Below are positions 11,207 through 21,336 of a stretch of DNA of 64,000 nucleotides, one piece after another. Position 1 is the stretch's first letter. Each line of letters starts with the position of its first letter. Location of the stretch: assembly GCA_020466095.1 (NCBI GenBank), contig CM035806.1:131574422-131638421 (forward strand), in the 5' to 3' direction. Made by a program: the position numbers and the translations under genes. Under the pieces are notes generated by a model. The model searched no databases and was not told where the DNA came from. It worked only from the letters and a program-made list of their open reading frames with translations. This stretch comes from Chlorops oryzae. Lineage: Eukaryota; Arthropoda; Insecta; Diptera; Chloropidae.

Positions 11207-12204
11207 TGTCGTGGATGGCAGACCCTAACATCGAAAGTAGCGAGTAGAAAGTCATTTTTGATTCGTTAATTGTATGTAATTTTCAGTGTTGCCAAAAAAA
11301 CTGAGCAAAAAGTATACAAAACGGACCTTTTTTATAGAAAAGGTACGCACAGATATATTTTTTTTTTAAAAAGAAAAATCACAAAAACTAACGTAATTTT
11401 TTCATCATGGTAATATATTTATACAAGATGAATTTTTTTTTTTTTAGTCAAAGAACTAGTTTTGAGTATAAACTTATTAAAAATACTTTAACGAGCATTC
11501 GCTTTAGCGAGGCTCGCATTTAACGAGCATTCAAATTATTTCTATTGAATACTTTATATAACGAGCAAAATGGCATAAATTTTTTTTCTGCACTCGGTTT
11601 AACGAGCAACATAAAAAATCAGTGAAAAATTATAAAGAGAAACAAAGAGGAATGGAAGAAATACAACCCAATTCTGAATATTTCCGGGAATTTACATTTC
11701 TCGAGACTAAAATTATCATTTTTTAAATAGATAGGGTAAGGAAAATTATGAGTGGATCAAATACCCATTCCCACATATATAAAAAAGATGAAGTTTACTG
11801 CCGAGAAAAGTAAATTCCCCGGGAATATTCAGAATCGAGCTGATCGTTAGCCCAGTTTCTAATTTTAACCTTTAACAATCAAAGAAAAACTGAAATCGAT
11901 AGTCCTGCAACTCTAATGGGGAGTTGAGCGAAATAGTACGCAAATCGACCAAAAATAATTTGGTACATAAAAAGTACTCAGGTGATTGAAAAAGTACGCA
12001 ATGCGTACTAAAGTACACAAAACGGCAACACTGGTAATTTTAGTCTTGATCTAACGTCGCGTGAAAGTGTGCAGACCGGACCAAAGAAAGAAACCACCCG
12101 AACTCACAAATAGAATATCATTCCGCCTACTGAGACTATTTACAATTGAAATTGGTGTTTATTTTTGCCGGGCTGCGCTGATAGAGGGCGATTGGTTCGC
12201 CACA
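11207..12204 (+). repeat. BEL/Pao left LTR, split by a MITE
   Basis: Without the 750-bp MITE and its duplicated octamer the LTR is 240 bp, close to the 245 bp of the right copy. By eye the two LTRs agree at roughly nine bases in ten, which implies an old insertion. The LTR contains the run GTCATTTTTGATTC and ends in GGTTCGCCACA. Confidence 0.88.
11284..12033. mobile_element. 750-bp hAT MITE inside the left BEL LTR
   Basis: The termini are CAGTGTTGCC and its exact inverse GGCAACACTG. GTAATTTT is duplicated on both sides (11276-11283 and 12034-12041), and the right LTR shows the empty site with a single GTAATTTT. Inside are TTTAACGAGCA repeats and a further inverted pair (CTGAATATTTCCGGGAATTT near 11673 against a matching copy near 11815). 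No transposase is present. Confidence 0.93.
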
Positions 12205-12690
12205 AAACTTTTTTCTTTGGCAATTTGGCAATCGCGACCGCTCTATATACATACAGACGGTAGCTGCACAGACGAACGGAATTCGATTAACATTGGAGCG
12301 TTGTGCAGGCATTTACCACTTTGGCACACATGCACCTGGTAGCTGTACAGTTAAACGGAATAGGATATGCTTTGGAGTGCTGTGCAGGCTTTTACCCAAG
12401 AAGAGACAGTACATATGGTAGTTGCACTAAAGGCGACACGCAAGTATTTTCCGTTAGTTTGGACTTTCTCAATACAACTGCATATGTGATATGTATGTGG
12501 AGCTTTGTTAAAGAAATCAGGCGATCGTTCGAAAATAACTGGACTCAACACTATTGTTTTTTGTTGCAATTTTTATTGTGTCTTATTTGTCTTCTTCGTT
12601 AAAGTTGTTATTGGGCAAATACTTGTAAGCGTTTGTAGTTTTGCAGTGTAACTTTGAAGCACTTGACTACAGAAGCTGCTATATAAATAT

Positions 12691-13228
12691 ATGTTTCATT
12701 CGCCGCGAAAAAGTAAACGTTTAAAAGAAAAACAGCCGTTTTGCTCGGCATTCAAGCGGAATTTCAACGGCAGACTCATAATTCAGAACAATGAGCAGAC
12801 TAATAACTTGATTGGCACGATGAGGCGAGAAGTGCAGTCAATTTCAGAAACAGTCAGGAGTTTACCAGCGCAACAAGCTCATGTCGAACAGGATGCTCAA
12901 AGCGTTTCGACGGACGATAATTTCTAACCTCAACAAACTGAATCAGCCGAGTCACTCATAAACTTTTCTAATCAAAGCCGCGCTGCTACCAAATCTAAGA
13001 AGATATACCCGCTTCCCAAATTTGGCGGAAACCCAGAAGATTGGTGTGCGATTTTGGAGGATTTTACTATAAAAACCAGGGAATTCGAGTATAGCGATCC
13101 TAATAACATTATGCGTATTCGTGAGGCTCTTAATGGGAAGGCGAAGGAAACTGTACAGTTGCTACTACATAGTGCAAAAAACGTTGAGACAATAATTGAG
13201 ACACTAGCTGAAATATATGGAAGGCCGG
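12691..13228 (+). pseudogene. BEL/Pao gag N-terminal part
   Basis: The first frame (78 codons, MFHSPRKSKRLK) ends at a stop at about 12925. It is followed in the same reading direction by SLINFSN and then the conserved LPKFGGNPEDW motif, NIMRIREALNG, and GRPELLI at the end. This order is that of the BEL/Pao gag domain. The zinc-knuckle part and the gag-pol junction are missing because a gypsy segment replaces them from about 13229. Confidence 0.75.
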
Positions 13229-13985
13229 AGCTTCTTATTTTCTGAACCAGGAAAAATGTGTTTGGAAAGTGAAGCAGCTAAAATTTTTGGGCCACATGTT
13301 GTCGCAACATGGCTTCACGGCAAATCCAGAAAAAATCGACGTAATACGACAGTTCAGGGATCCACAAAGTAAAGAAGAAGTACGAAGCTTTCTTGGGCTA
13401 GTTACTTATGTGGGAAAATTTATACCAAATTTGGCCGACGTCACTGAGCCCTTAAGAGAGCTGTTGAAGCGAAACGCGAAATTTGTATGGAGCGCCGAAC
13501 AGAAACGATCATTTGAGAAACTAAAATTACTGCTGTCGGAAATTCCAAACCTGGCGTACTTCGACCCGAAAAATAGAACACGGGTCGTTGCAGACGCGAG
13601 TCCAGTAGCACTAGGAGCAGTTTTGATGCAATTTGACGAGTTAGGAGCACCCAAAATTATAACTTTTGCCAGTAAAAGCCTGTCGGATGTTGAGAAGAGA
13701 TATTCACAAACAGAGAAAGAAAGCTTGGGACTGGTGTGGGCGGTGGAGAAGTTCTACTTTTACTTGATGGGCCTGGAGTTTGAGTTGGTAACGGATCACA
13801 AACCTCTAGAGGCAATTTTTAAGCCGTCATCCAAACCTCCGGCTAGAATCGAACGGTGGCTACTTAGGCTACAAGCTTTTAAATTTAAAGTGGTTTACCG
13901 CTCAGGTAAAGAAAACATCGCCGACCCACTATCGCGACTGAGCAAACCTGGGGAATCGAGATCGTTTGACGAGGCGTGCGAAAGG
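13229..13985 (+). pseudogene. gypsy (Ty3-type) RT C-terminus and RNase H
   Basis: The segment begins in the RT thumb (FLNQEKC, KFLGHMLSQHG, SFLGLVTYVGKFIPN) and runs into RNase H with VADASPVALGAVL, SLSDVEKRYSQTEKESLG and TDHKPLEAI, then HADPLSR-like ENIADPLSRLS. These are Ty3/gypsy motifs, distinct from the BEL pol that follows. Gag, protease and the catalytic YxDD part of RT are absent. The left joint abuts BEL gag without any LTR, so this is a fragment and not an intact insertion. Confidence 0.88.
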
Positions 13986-13989
13986 AACG

Positions 13990-14600
13990 TATTCCGCAGA
14001 GTTTTAGCATATTTCATTTGTGGGGGAAGCAGTGGGCGGATCACGCCCATATTTTTCAATGACATCCCAATGGGTCCAAGGTATATATGTTCCAAGTTTG
14101 AAGTGAATATGGTTAAGTGGTTCAGAAGTTATGGCATTTTTCTATATGCGGACGGCCGCCTTTCCAAGAATGCGGAATGTATTCTATGTTGTACGCATGT
14201 ACAATATTGCATCAGCTTTTCTTTCTAAATGCTTTGCGGTAGCATTTGTTTACATACATATATAAAAATGCTCGTAACTTCTGAACCACTGAACACATTA
14301 CTTCAAACTTGGAACATTATACGTTGGACCCATTGGGTTGTTATTGAAAAATATGGGCGTGATCCGCCACTTTCCCACAAATAAAATATGCTAATAACTC
14401 TGAACTATGAACATATTCATTCGGATTGGAACGTATTACCTTTCACTCATTGGGATATTACTGCAAAATATGGGCGTACCCCCACTCCTACCTCACAAAT
14501 GGAAAAATACTTATAACTTCTGAACCACAAAACTTCGGACTTGGAATGTTTGTATGTTTGTAACATATAGATGTAGGTACTAAATATGGAAAAATACATA
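13990..14600. repeat. inverted and direct copies of a GGGCGTG-rich dispersed repeat
   Basis: Three copies of a unit with TAACTTCTGAACCAC, CTTGGAACATTATACG and AATATGGGCGTGATCCGCC are seen: one inverted (about 14034-14150) and two direct (about 14270-14385 and 14390-14515). Related words recur in the repeat at 55203-56234, so this is another member of that family, inserted after the gypsy RNase H. Confidence 0.6.
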
Positions 14601-14862
14601 ATCTTAAGCTCGATGAGATATATATTTGGCTTTTAAAATTTAACAAGAGGCCGAAAAAATGCGGAATTGTCTTTAGTTTTTAATTTTTTTTACATGAAGT
14701 GCGTTATTTTTGTTATTAAATGTATAATATGAAATAATATTTTTTTGGATATTTTATTTTACTTATTTTGTAACGAAATGATGGGAATGTTGATTTCGTG
14801 GGAGCTTTGTATACTACTCCAACGCAGCAATACACCACCCTTCCCCTTCGAACTATACCCAC

Positions 14863-15724
14863 TAGAGGTGGAAAACAATCAATGTTAAATAATGGTAAAA
14901 TTAATAAATAAATGGTAAAAATAAATTCCATTAAATTAAATTCTAAAAGCTTAGTAGTTGATGAAAAACAGATAGATTGTCGTAGAACATCATCAATAGG
15001 GTAAAACATTTAACCCTCTAGCATGCAAAATTGAACGGCTTGAAATTTTTTGACGAAAAATTTTTCTAATGATTTGTGCGTGGAATCCGAATCTGATGTT
15101 GAAATCCAAAAAAAAATTATCTGTCGACCGCCAGGTGAAAAAATCGAAAATCGCCCCTCTAAAATTCTTGCGAAAAATATTGAATTTTGATAATAAGAAA
15201 TTATTCGAAATTAGAAGGTTCAAATCACTCAGAAATATTATTTCACATGATTCGGCAAACAAAAACAAAAGTTTGGTTGTTTGGAAATTAAAAAACAATG
15301 TACGAAAAGTTTTTACGTGCTAATTTCTTGGTTAACGCACTCAAATGACTGTAAAAACTCAACAAACGTCACGAGACTTCAGTGATCGCTCAAAATGTGC
15401 TCAGAGACTTGCCAGATGCTAATAATCATATTGACATACAAATAAATCAACGGATTTGCTGCCATTTAGCTTTTATTGATGCCCGCTGCGGGCGGTCTTA
15501 CATGCTAGAGGGTTAAAACATCGTCGATGTATCCCACAATCGTGCACTATTGATGGTTTCTGATAACTAACAATTTTTTTCCATCAACTAAGGTTGTTAG
15601 GAATTTAAATCAAACTTAATCTATTTTGCATTTTTAACTTTCTTTTCATTATTATTTATTTTAACTTAAAAACATCGATACTATCGATGTATCGATTGTT
15701 AACATCGATTTTTTCCCACCTCTA
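14863..15724. mobile_element. hAT-type element nested in the gypsy segment
   Basis: The ends TAGAGGTGGAAAA and, in inverse, TAGAGGTGGGAAAA enclose AT-rich DNA with CATCGAT words. The flanks ATACCCAC and CTACCCAC match at seven of eight bases, fitting an aged 8-bp hAT duplication. A piggyBac-like MITE (15014-15512) is inserted inside. No transposase is visible. Confidence 0.82.
15014..15512. mobile_element. 499-bp piggyBac-like MITE
   Basis: The exact 12-bp inverted ends CCCTCTAGCATG / CATGCTAGAGGG are bordered by TTAA on both sides (15010-15013 and 15513-15516). A TTAA target with CCCT-starting ends is the piggyBac signature. The right end carries CCGCTGCGGGCGG, similar to the GC box of the related unit at 25240. 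Confidence 0.9.
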
Positions 15725-15732
15725 CTACCCAC

Positions 15733-16290
15733 TCGGGAAAAATCTGTTCTGCCGTGCCTGCTTTTGGTATCAAAGCCCGATGATCCAGCACCGATGCAGA
15801 GACATGTGTTCCCCAAGGGCCCGTGGCAATGTATTGCAACCGATTTACTGGGGCCACTCCCAAATGGAGAGCATGTACTGGTGCTAATCGACTACTACTC
15901 CCGATACCAAGAGGTCTTTTTCTTGAGAAGAATTACTTCGGAAGTGATTATAAAAGCCATGAAGGAGATATTTTGTCGACTAGGGTTGCCCAAATCACTA
16001 CGCACAGATAACGGGAGACAATTCATCAGTGCAGAATTTAAAAGTTTTTGCGCTGAAAATAATATTGAACAAGTAACAACACCCCCATATTGGCCGCAAG
16101 CCAACGAAGAAGTTGAGAACATGAATAGAGCGCTGGTAAAAAGGTTAAAAATAGCGGAGGCGAATAAGAGGGACTACAAAGAGGAACTGGAAAAGTTTAT
16201 ACTCATGTACAATGTTACGCCCCATGGCACGACGGGAACGGCACCGTCGGAGCTCATGTTCAGGGATGCCCACCACTACATTGAAAGCTT
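15733..16290 (+). pseudogene. gypsy integrase core
   Basis: After a CRAC remnant of the zinc-binding region and a frameshift near 15765, the frame reads the integrase core. It has IATDLLGPLP (first Asp), LRTDNGRQF (second Asp) and ANEEVENMNR (Glu), the DD35E catalytic set, then VTPHGTTGTAPSELMF. The copy is interrupted at about 16270-16500 by about 230 bp of other sequence, after which related codons (STLMFNRVIRDK) restart. Confidence 0.88.
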
Positions 16291-16499
16291 GCGATAGTGT
16301 GTGTGCGCATTGCACTGAAGAACGTTTTTCGCCTTTTTCAGTTCTCTCTTTTTGCTTCATCCGACATAGGTCTTGCTCGTTCGCTGCCTGATGTCAGACT
16401 AAACAGGTTTCGATTTCTCAGCTTGCTTGTTGCCTTTTGTGTATGTACACAAGCATTCGCTCTCAATGCTCCGAAGCTTGCTCCGCGGGCATCAACGCT

Positions 16500-17007
16500 C
16501 ATGTTCAACAGGGTAATCCGAGATAAAATTCCAGACATACGGGACTTATCAGAAGAAAGCATCGATTCGTCGGCCAGAGATCAAGATTGCATAAATAAAC
16601 ATAAAGGAAAAGAGAGGGCAGATGCAGCAAGACGAGCACGGTATGTGGATATATCGGTTGGTGATAAGGTGCTGCTCAAAAACGAAATTTTTCCGCACAA
16701 GCTAACTCCGAATTTTGAGAACACTGAGTATAAAGTCGTGAAACGAAATGGCAACGAGTTGAAGGTAGCTAGTGGCGGAAAAGTTTTTAGGCGGAACATA
16801 AGTCACGTAAAAAAGGTTCCGGCAGCGGAAGAGAGAACCCAATCAGGAACGCTATCCATTTTACCGCCATCTCGACAAACCAGTCCAACGCCTCCGGTAC
16901 CCTCTCTACCCGAAGCGACGTCCGCAGAAGAGACGTCCTGTAATGGCGAGAACGGGTTGAAATTGAAACTGAAAAAGGTGGAAGGGATGTGGCAACCTGT
17001 CAAGTAG
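16500..17007 (+). pseudogene. gypsy pol C-terminal region
   Basis: From LMFNRVIRDKIPDIRD the frame runs to a stop at 17005-17007. It includes a small SH3-like segment usual after gypsy integrases (VGDKVLLKNE, FENTEYKVV, FRRNISHVKKV), then a Pro/Ser-rich tail. The upstream part of the same open frame (from 16297) is unrelated inserted DNA. No gypsy LTR follows; BEL protease sequence resumes by about 17185. Confidence 0.8.
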
Positions 17008-17184
17008 GCGATACGGACAAAATATAGTTTTCTTAATGAATAGAAAACTATATTTAAGGATATAGAAAATATTTTGAGTTTTGGAAAAATACACAACGAA
17101 TTTACAATAAAGTTAATAATAAACGAATCGTAATCCTTGTGTATTTCTGTGGAGTAAGGCGAGGTTAGGACAGAACATATATTA

Positions 17185-17590
17185 TTTCAAGTGATACCGG
17201 TGAGGCTAAGGAATAAATCACGAGAGGTTTGCGTCCATGCTTTCGTAGATGACGGCGCGAATGTCACTGTGTTAGATTGGGACGTCGCTCGAGAATTGGA
17301 CTTAAGCGGTAAAACAGACTGCTAACGCTGCAATGGTTAAACGGTCACTCATCCAAAGCCCAGACCGAAGTGGTATCGTTGTCTATTTCTGGAAATACAT
17401 CGACCAGCGAAGAATTTAAAATATCAGGAGTGTATCTAACCAACGACTTACAACTTCCGATTCAAAGCTTAAGTTCGAACATAGTAGACAAACACCCTCA
17501 CCTAAGCGCGCTGCATATTCTTGGATATGAGGACGTGCAGCCTAAGATGATCATCAGCTTGACACATGCGAATTTAACAGCCCGCGATTG
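17185..17590 (+). pseudogene. BEL/Pao aspartic protease
   Basis: IPVRLRNKS-like codons are followed by FVDDGANVTVLD, the retropepsin active-site motif of BEL elements, then a frameshift near 17320. The rest of the fold follows in 17370-17591, with LHILGYEDVQPKMIIS near the end. It would have cleaved the element polyprotein. In this copy the frame is broken before the pol start. Confidence 0.7.
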
Positions 17591-19581
17591 AAGCTTCACA
17601 TGCACCGGCTGGTTCAGGACCAATTGCAGTTAAGACTCGCCTTGGGTGGATCATATATGGACCAATTAGCACCTGTAATCAAAGCGTTAAACGTGCGTGC
17701 CTAGCTAAGAAAAGAGATAATTTTCCAGATTCAACTAAAATTGAGGAAATGATGCACCATTATTTCGAAACGGAAGCCTGTGGAGTAAAATTAGACTCGA
17801 AACCGATTGTGGCAAAAAATTTTCAAAGAGCTTCGATAATATTAGAATCCACCACAAAATTAGTCGGTAAACGGTATGAATGTGGACTTCTATGGAAAGA
17901 AAATATTTTCTCATTCCCATACAACTACGACGGAGCTCTAAAGCGATTACAAGCCGTGGAGAAAAAAATGCGATCTAATGAACTTTATGCCTCAGAATAT
18001 AGACAGAAAATGAAAAGCCTCCTTGATAAAGGGTATACAAGACGCTTGAAACCGGCTGAAAGAGAAATACACGGTCCCATGACCATCTTTTTACCACAAT
18101 TCGGAGTTATGAACCCAAACAAACCTGGAGTTTGCATAGTATTCGACGCTGCTGCGAAATTTGATGGAGTCTTTCTTAACGACAACTTATTGGCGGGTCC
18201 TGATCTGAATCAGCCTCTTATTGCTGTTTTATTCAAATTTAGAGAAGCACCCGTGGCGGTCTGCGGAGATATCAGGGAAATGTTTTTGCAAATCGTTACT
18301 CGAGAGGAAGACCAAGACTGTCAGCGTTTCTTATGGCGCGAAATTCAAAATTGTGAAATCGAACAATATAAGATGAGTAGAATATTGTTTGGAGCCACAT
18401 GCTCACCGACTATAGCCCAGCACGTTAAAAATTCAAACGCTGCAAGATTTGCGAAAGCGATCAAAATCCATCTAGAAGCGGGATTTTTATTGCAAAAAAT
18501 CGTATCGAACGAGCCGTCTGTTGCAATGGCATTTGGAAACGAAGAAGCACTACCCGTTAACGTGACATCAGATGACGTAGAAAGAGCACTAGGGATACGC
18601 TGGATCCCAAGCTCCGACGAATTTACATTTTTAACTCAATTTCATCGAGTCCCTTCTGATATAATTGAATCACGTCGAATACCCACTAAGCGAGAAGTAC
18701 TAAGCATTATTATGTCGGTATTCTATCCATTTGGCTTTCTTGGCAACTTTATGATAACCGGAAATATTATAATGCAGATGGTGTGGAAATGTGTAATGTC
18801 ATGGGAAGATGTATTACCCGATCGAGATTTTTTCAGTGCAACGAAAGAACTACATTTGTTCTGCGATGCGAGCGAACAAGCGACTGCAGTTACAGCATAC
18901 TGGCGATTGGAGACTGCGGAAGGTGTAAAAGTACGTTTTATTGCGGGGAGGGCCAACTGTGCGCCGACTCGCTATCATACCATTCCTAAGCTGGAGCTGC
19001 AAGCCGCAATTTTCGCAGTGCGTTTGAAAAATATGATCAACAAGAGCCACACACCAAGCCAGTATAGCGTTACATATTGGACGGACTCCCATACTGTTTT
19101 ACGATGGATAAGTTCGGATGCACGACAATATAAGCAATTCGTAGCTAATCGGATTGCAGAGATCCTGGAAAGTACGGAGTTATCTGACTGGCGATGGGTG
19201 CCAGGGCAATGTAATCCAGCGGTTGAGGGTACACGGATTTCCACCAAGTATAATGCAGACAATCGATGGATTAAAGGACCCGAGTTTCTCCAAGGAGCCA
19301 AGATTAGCTGGCCCACCGATCCAGATGTCAACACATCTGAACATTGCGACAAAGAATTAAAGAAGCCTCTCTACGCCCTCCTGGATAAGCAAGTATGTAG
19401 CGCAATATACGAAACTAATCGTTTCTCAAATTATTCCAGACTTAAGAGAACTATAGCTTGGGTTATGAGGTTCGTTTTAAATTTGAAGCACGACAAAACT
19501 AAGGAGACGCTTCAGTCGGGTGAACTGCAACCAGAAGAAGAAAGCTCAGCGGAAGCCTTTTTATGCCGCGTAACGCAGTAG
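17590..19581 (+). pseudogene. BEL/Pao RT and RNase H, lacking the YxDD box
   Basis: The open frame from 17749 starts in the RT fingers (HYFETEACG, KRLQAVEKK, FDAAAKFDGVFLNDNL). It has palm motif A (VCGDIREMFLQI) and motif B (FGATCSPTIAQHV). Instead of the usual short link to a YVDDYVD box, AKAI is followed directly by IHLEAGFLL, so motif C has been deleted in frame. RNase H follows with LFCDASEQ, PKLELQAAIF and WTDSHTVLRW. An in-frame TAG at 19579 ends the frame; the reading continues after it with EAFREEYHLLLKG. Confidence 0.88.
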
Positions 19582-20135
19582 GAAGCATTTAGAGAAGAAT
19601 ACCATTTGCTTCTAAAGGGTAAACTCGTAAGCTTAAGCAGCCCATTTAGCGGATTCAACCCTCACTTAGACACCAAAGGAGCTATTCGTGTCAAAGGGCG
19701 ATTGGAAAATTGTCTCGGCTTGGCACCGTCAACCAAACGTCCATATTTTTTTACCTTTCACGCGGCTGGCTGCTGAATCGTATCACCGGAATTTTCATCA
19801 TATCAACAAAGAAACAGCTATGAATGAGATGCGACTTAAGTTTTGGACACCTTCGATTCGCGTCTTGTTTAATGTTATTCAACGCGAATGCGTAACTTGC
19901 AAACTACGAAGATCCGAACCAAACCCACCTATAATGAGCGCGCTTCCTGTGGACAGAGTTACGCCATATATGCGCCCATTCTCATACACCGGATTAGACT
20001 ATTTTGGACCCGTTGAGATAGCGGTTAAAAGACAGTGTGAGAAAAGATGGGTAGCTTTGTTTACGTGCCTGCACACGAGAGCCGTTCATCTTGAAATCGC
20101 GACGGATTTGTCTAGTGACGCTTGCCTCTTTTGTA
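19582..20135 (+). pseudogene. BEL/Pao integrase N-terminus and start of core
   Basis: After the TAG, connector codons (LDTKGAIRVKGRLEN) shift frame near 19700. The frame from 19688 then gives the zinc-binding region YHRNFHH...CVTCK (His-His-Cys-Cys) and the start of the catalytic core with TGLDYFGPV (first Asp), HTRAVHLEIATDL. The coding sequence is cut at LFC by the MITE beginning at 20136. Confidence 0.85.
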
Positions 20136-20630
20136 CACTGAAAAAATTATGCATCGTTGTTTCTACGATAGGAAGACGTAGAAAAATATAATAGAAGCTA
20201 CGTAAAATACAATAAGTTCTACTGTAAATATAATAGTTTCTACTGTGGAAGAAATATGCCCATCATAGATTTTACGATTTAAATATCATAGAATCTACGA
20301 TGGAAATGTCATAGAATCTACGTATAATACAATAATTTCTATTGTAATTTCAATAGTTTCTACTGTGGAAGAATTTTGTCCATCATAGATTTTACAATTA
20401 AAATATAATAGAATCTACGTAAAATACAATAAGTTTTACTGTAAATATAATAGTTTCTACTGTGGAAGAATTTTGTTCATCATAGATTTAACGATTTAAA
20501 TATCATAGAATCTACGATGGAAATATCATAGAATCTACGTAAAATACAATAAGTTCTACTGTCAATCTAATAGTTTCTACTGTTTCCCACTTACATTGAT
20601 ATAACAAAACTAGCAAGCTCAAATCATATC

Positions 20631-20702
20631 TCGCGATGGCGTAGTTGAAGTGTGCTCGACTTGTTATCTGGAAGGTCCGAGTTCGAATCCTGTTGCAGGC
20701 AA
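20631..20702 (+). repeat. tRNA-like (SINE-type) segment
   Basis: TGGCGTAGTTGAAG fits an A box and GAGTTCGAATCC a B box at the expected spacing for RNA polymerase III. The acceptor and T stems do not pair well, so it is not a working tRNA. It is probably a SINE head or an old tRNA-derived piece captured in the MITE. Confidence 0.5.
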
Positions 20703-20953
20703 AAAAATTTGTGGAAAAAAGGAGAATAATTAAACTGGCAAGTAAATTTCAAGGAAAAAATACGGAACAGAAAGTAAGTTGCGCGAACCAAATAAATAGT
20801 TGATTTCATCGCGCCTTCCAAAACGTCACGCTCAAGCTCTTTCAAGAAATTCCTATAACTTTTTATTTTTTATTTTGTAAGCATTAAAGGATTGTTAAAA
20901 TCTTTTATTTCTCAGTTTTTTCAATAATATAAATGTTAAATTATCTGCTTTTC

Positions 20954-20959
<6 letters not shown>

Positions 20960-21001
<42 letters not shown>

Positions 21002-21045
21002 GACGCTCGCTGCAGCAGGGATCGAACCCGCCGACCTTGTTTTTA
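20960..21045 (-). repeat. poly-A run plus inverse tRNA-like B box
   Basis: A homopolymer of about 40 A is followed by a sequence whose complement reads GCGGGTTCGATCCCTGC, a good B box in a short hairpin. On the minus strand the B box lies upstream of the T run. The two tRNA-like pieces face each other across the A run. Confidence 0.5.
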
Positions 21046-21336
21046 AGATTCGATACCGTAGTTCCTATGATTTGATATCGTAGTTCCTACAATATAATAT
21101 CGTAGTTCCTATTATATTATATCGTAGTTCCCATTATATAATATCGTAGTTCCTAAGATGGATATCGTTGAATCTACGTTATATATCGTTGAAATCAATG
21201 ACATTCCTCATCGTAGAAACTACTGCAAAGCGGTCGTAGAATCTATTATATCTTGCAATTGGACCTATTTCAATTGCGGATATAATAGATTCTACGTCGG
21301 ATATCATAGATTCTACGACGGAATTTTTTGAGTGTA

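Larger units (their letters stand above)
20136..21334. mobile_element. 1.2-kb MITE with tRNA-like modules and short repeat arrays
   Basis: The ends CACTGAAAAAATT and, in inverse, CACTCAAAAAATT are bordered by TA. Removing the block and one TA rejoins the integrase codons LFC-IRNF in frame, so the borders are well fixed. Inside, in order: an array of about 140-bp units made of words like CATAGAATCTACG and AATAGTTTCTACTGTGG (20160-20582), a plus-strand tRNA-like stretch (20631-20702), a run of about 40 A, a minus-strand tRNA-like B box (21001-21045), and a second short array (21047-21320). No protein is encoded. Confidence 0.85.

Noticed and set aside
12061..12602. Open frames over the BEL LTR and leader
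   Set aside because: They cross the LTR end and untranslated leader and have no gag or other motif.
20631..20702. A working tRNA gene
   Set aside because: A and B boxes are present, but the acceptor and T stems do not pair.
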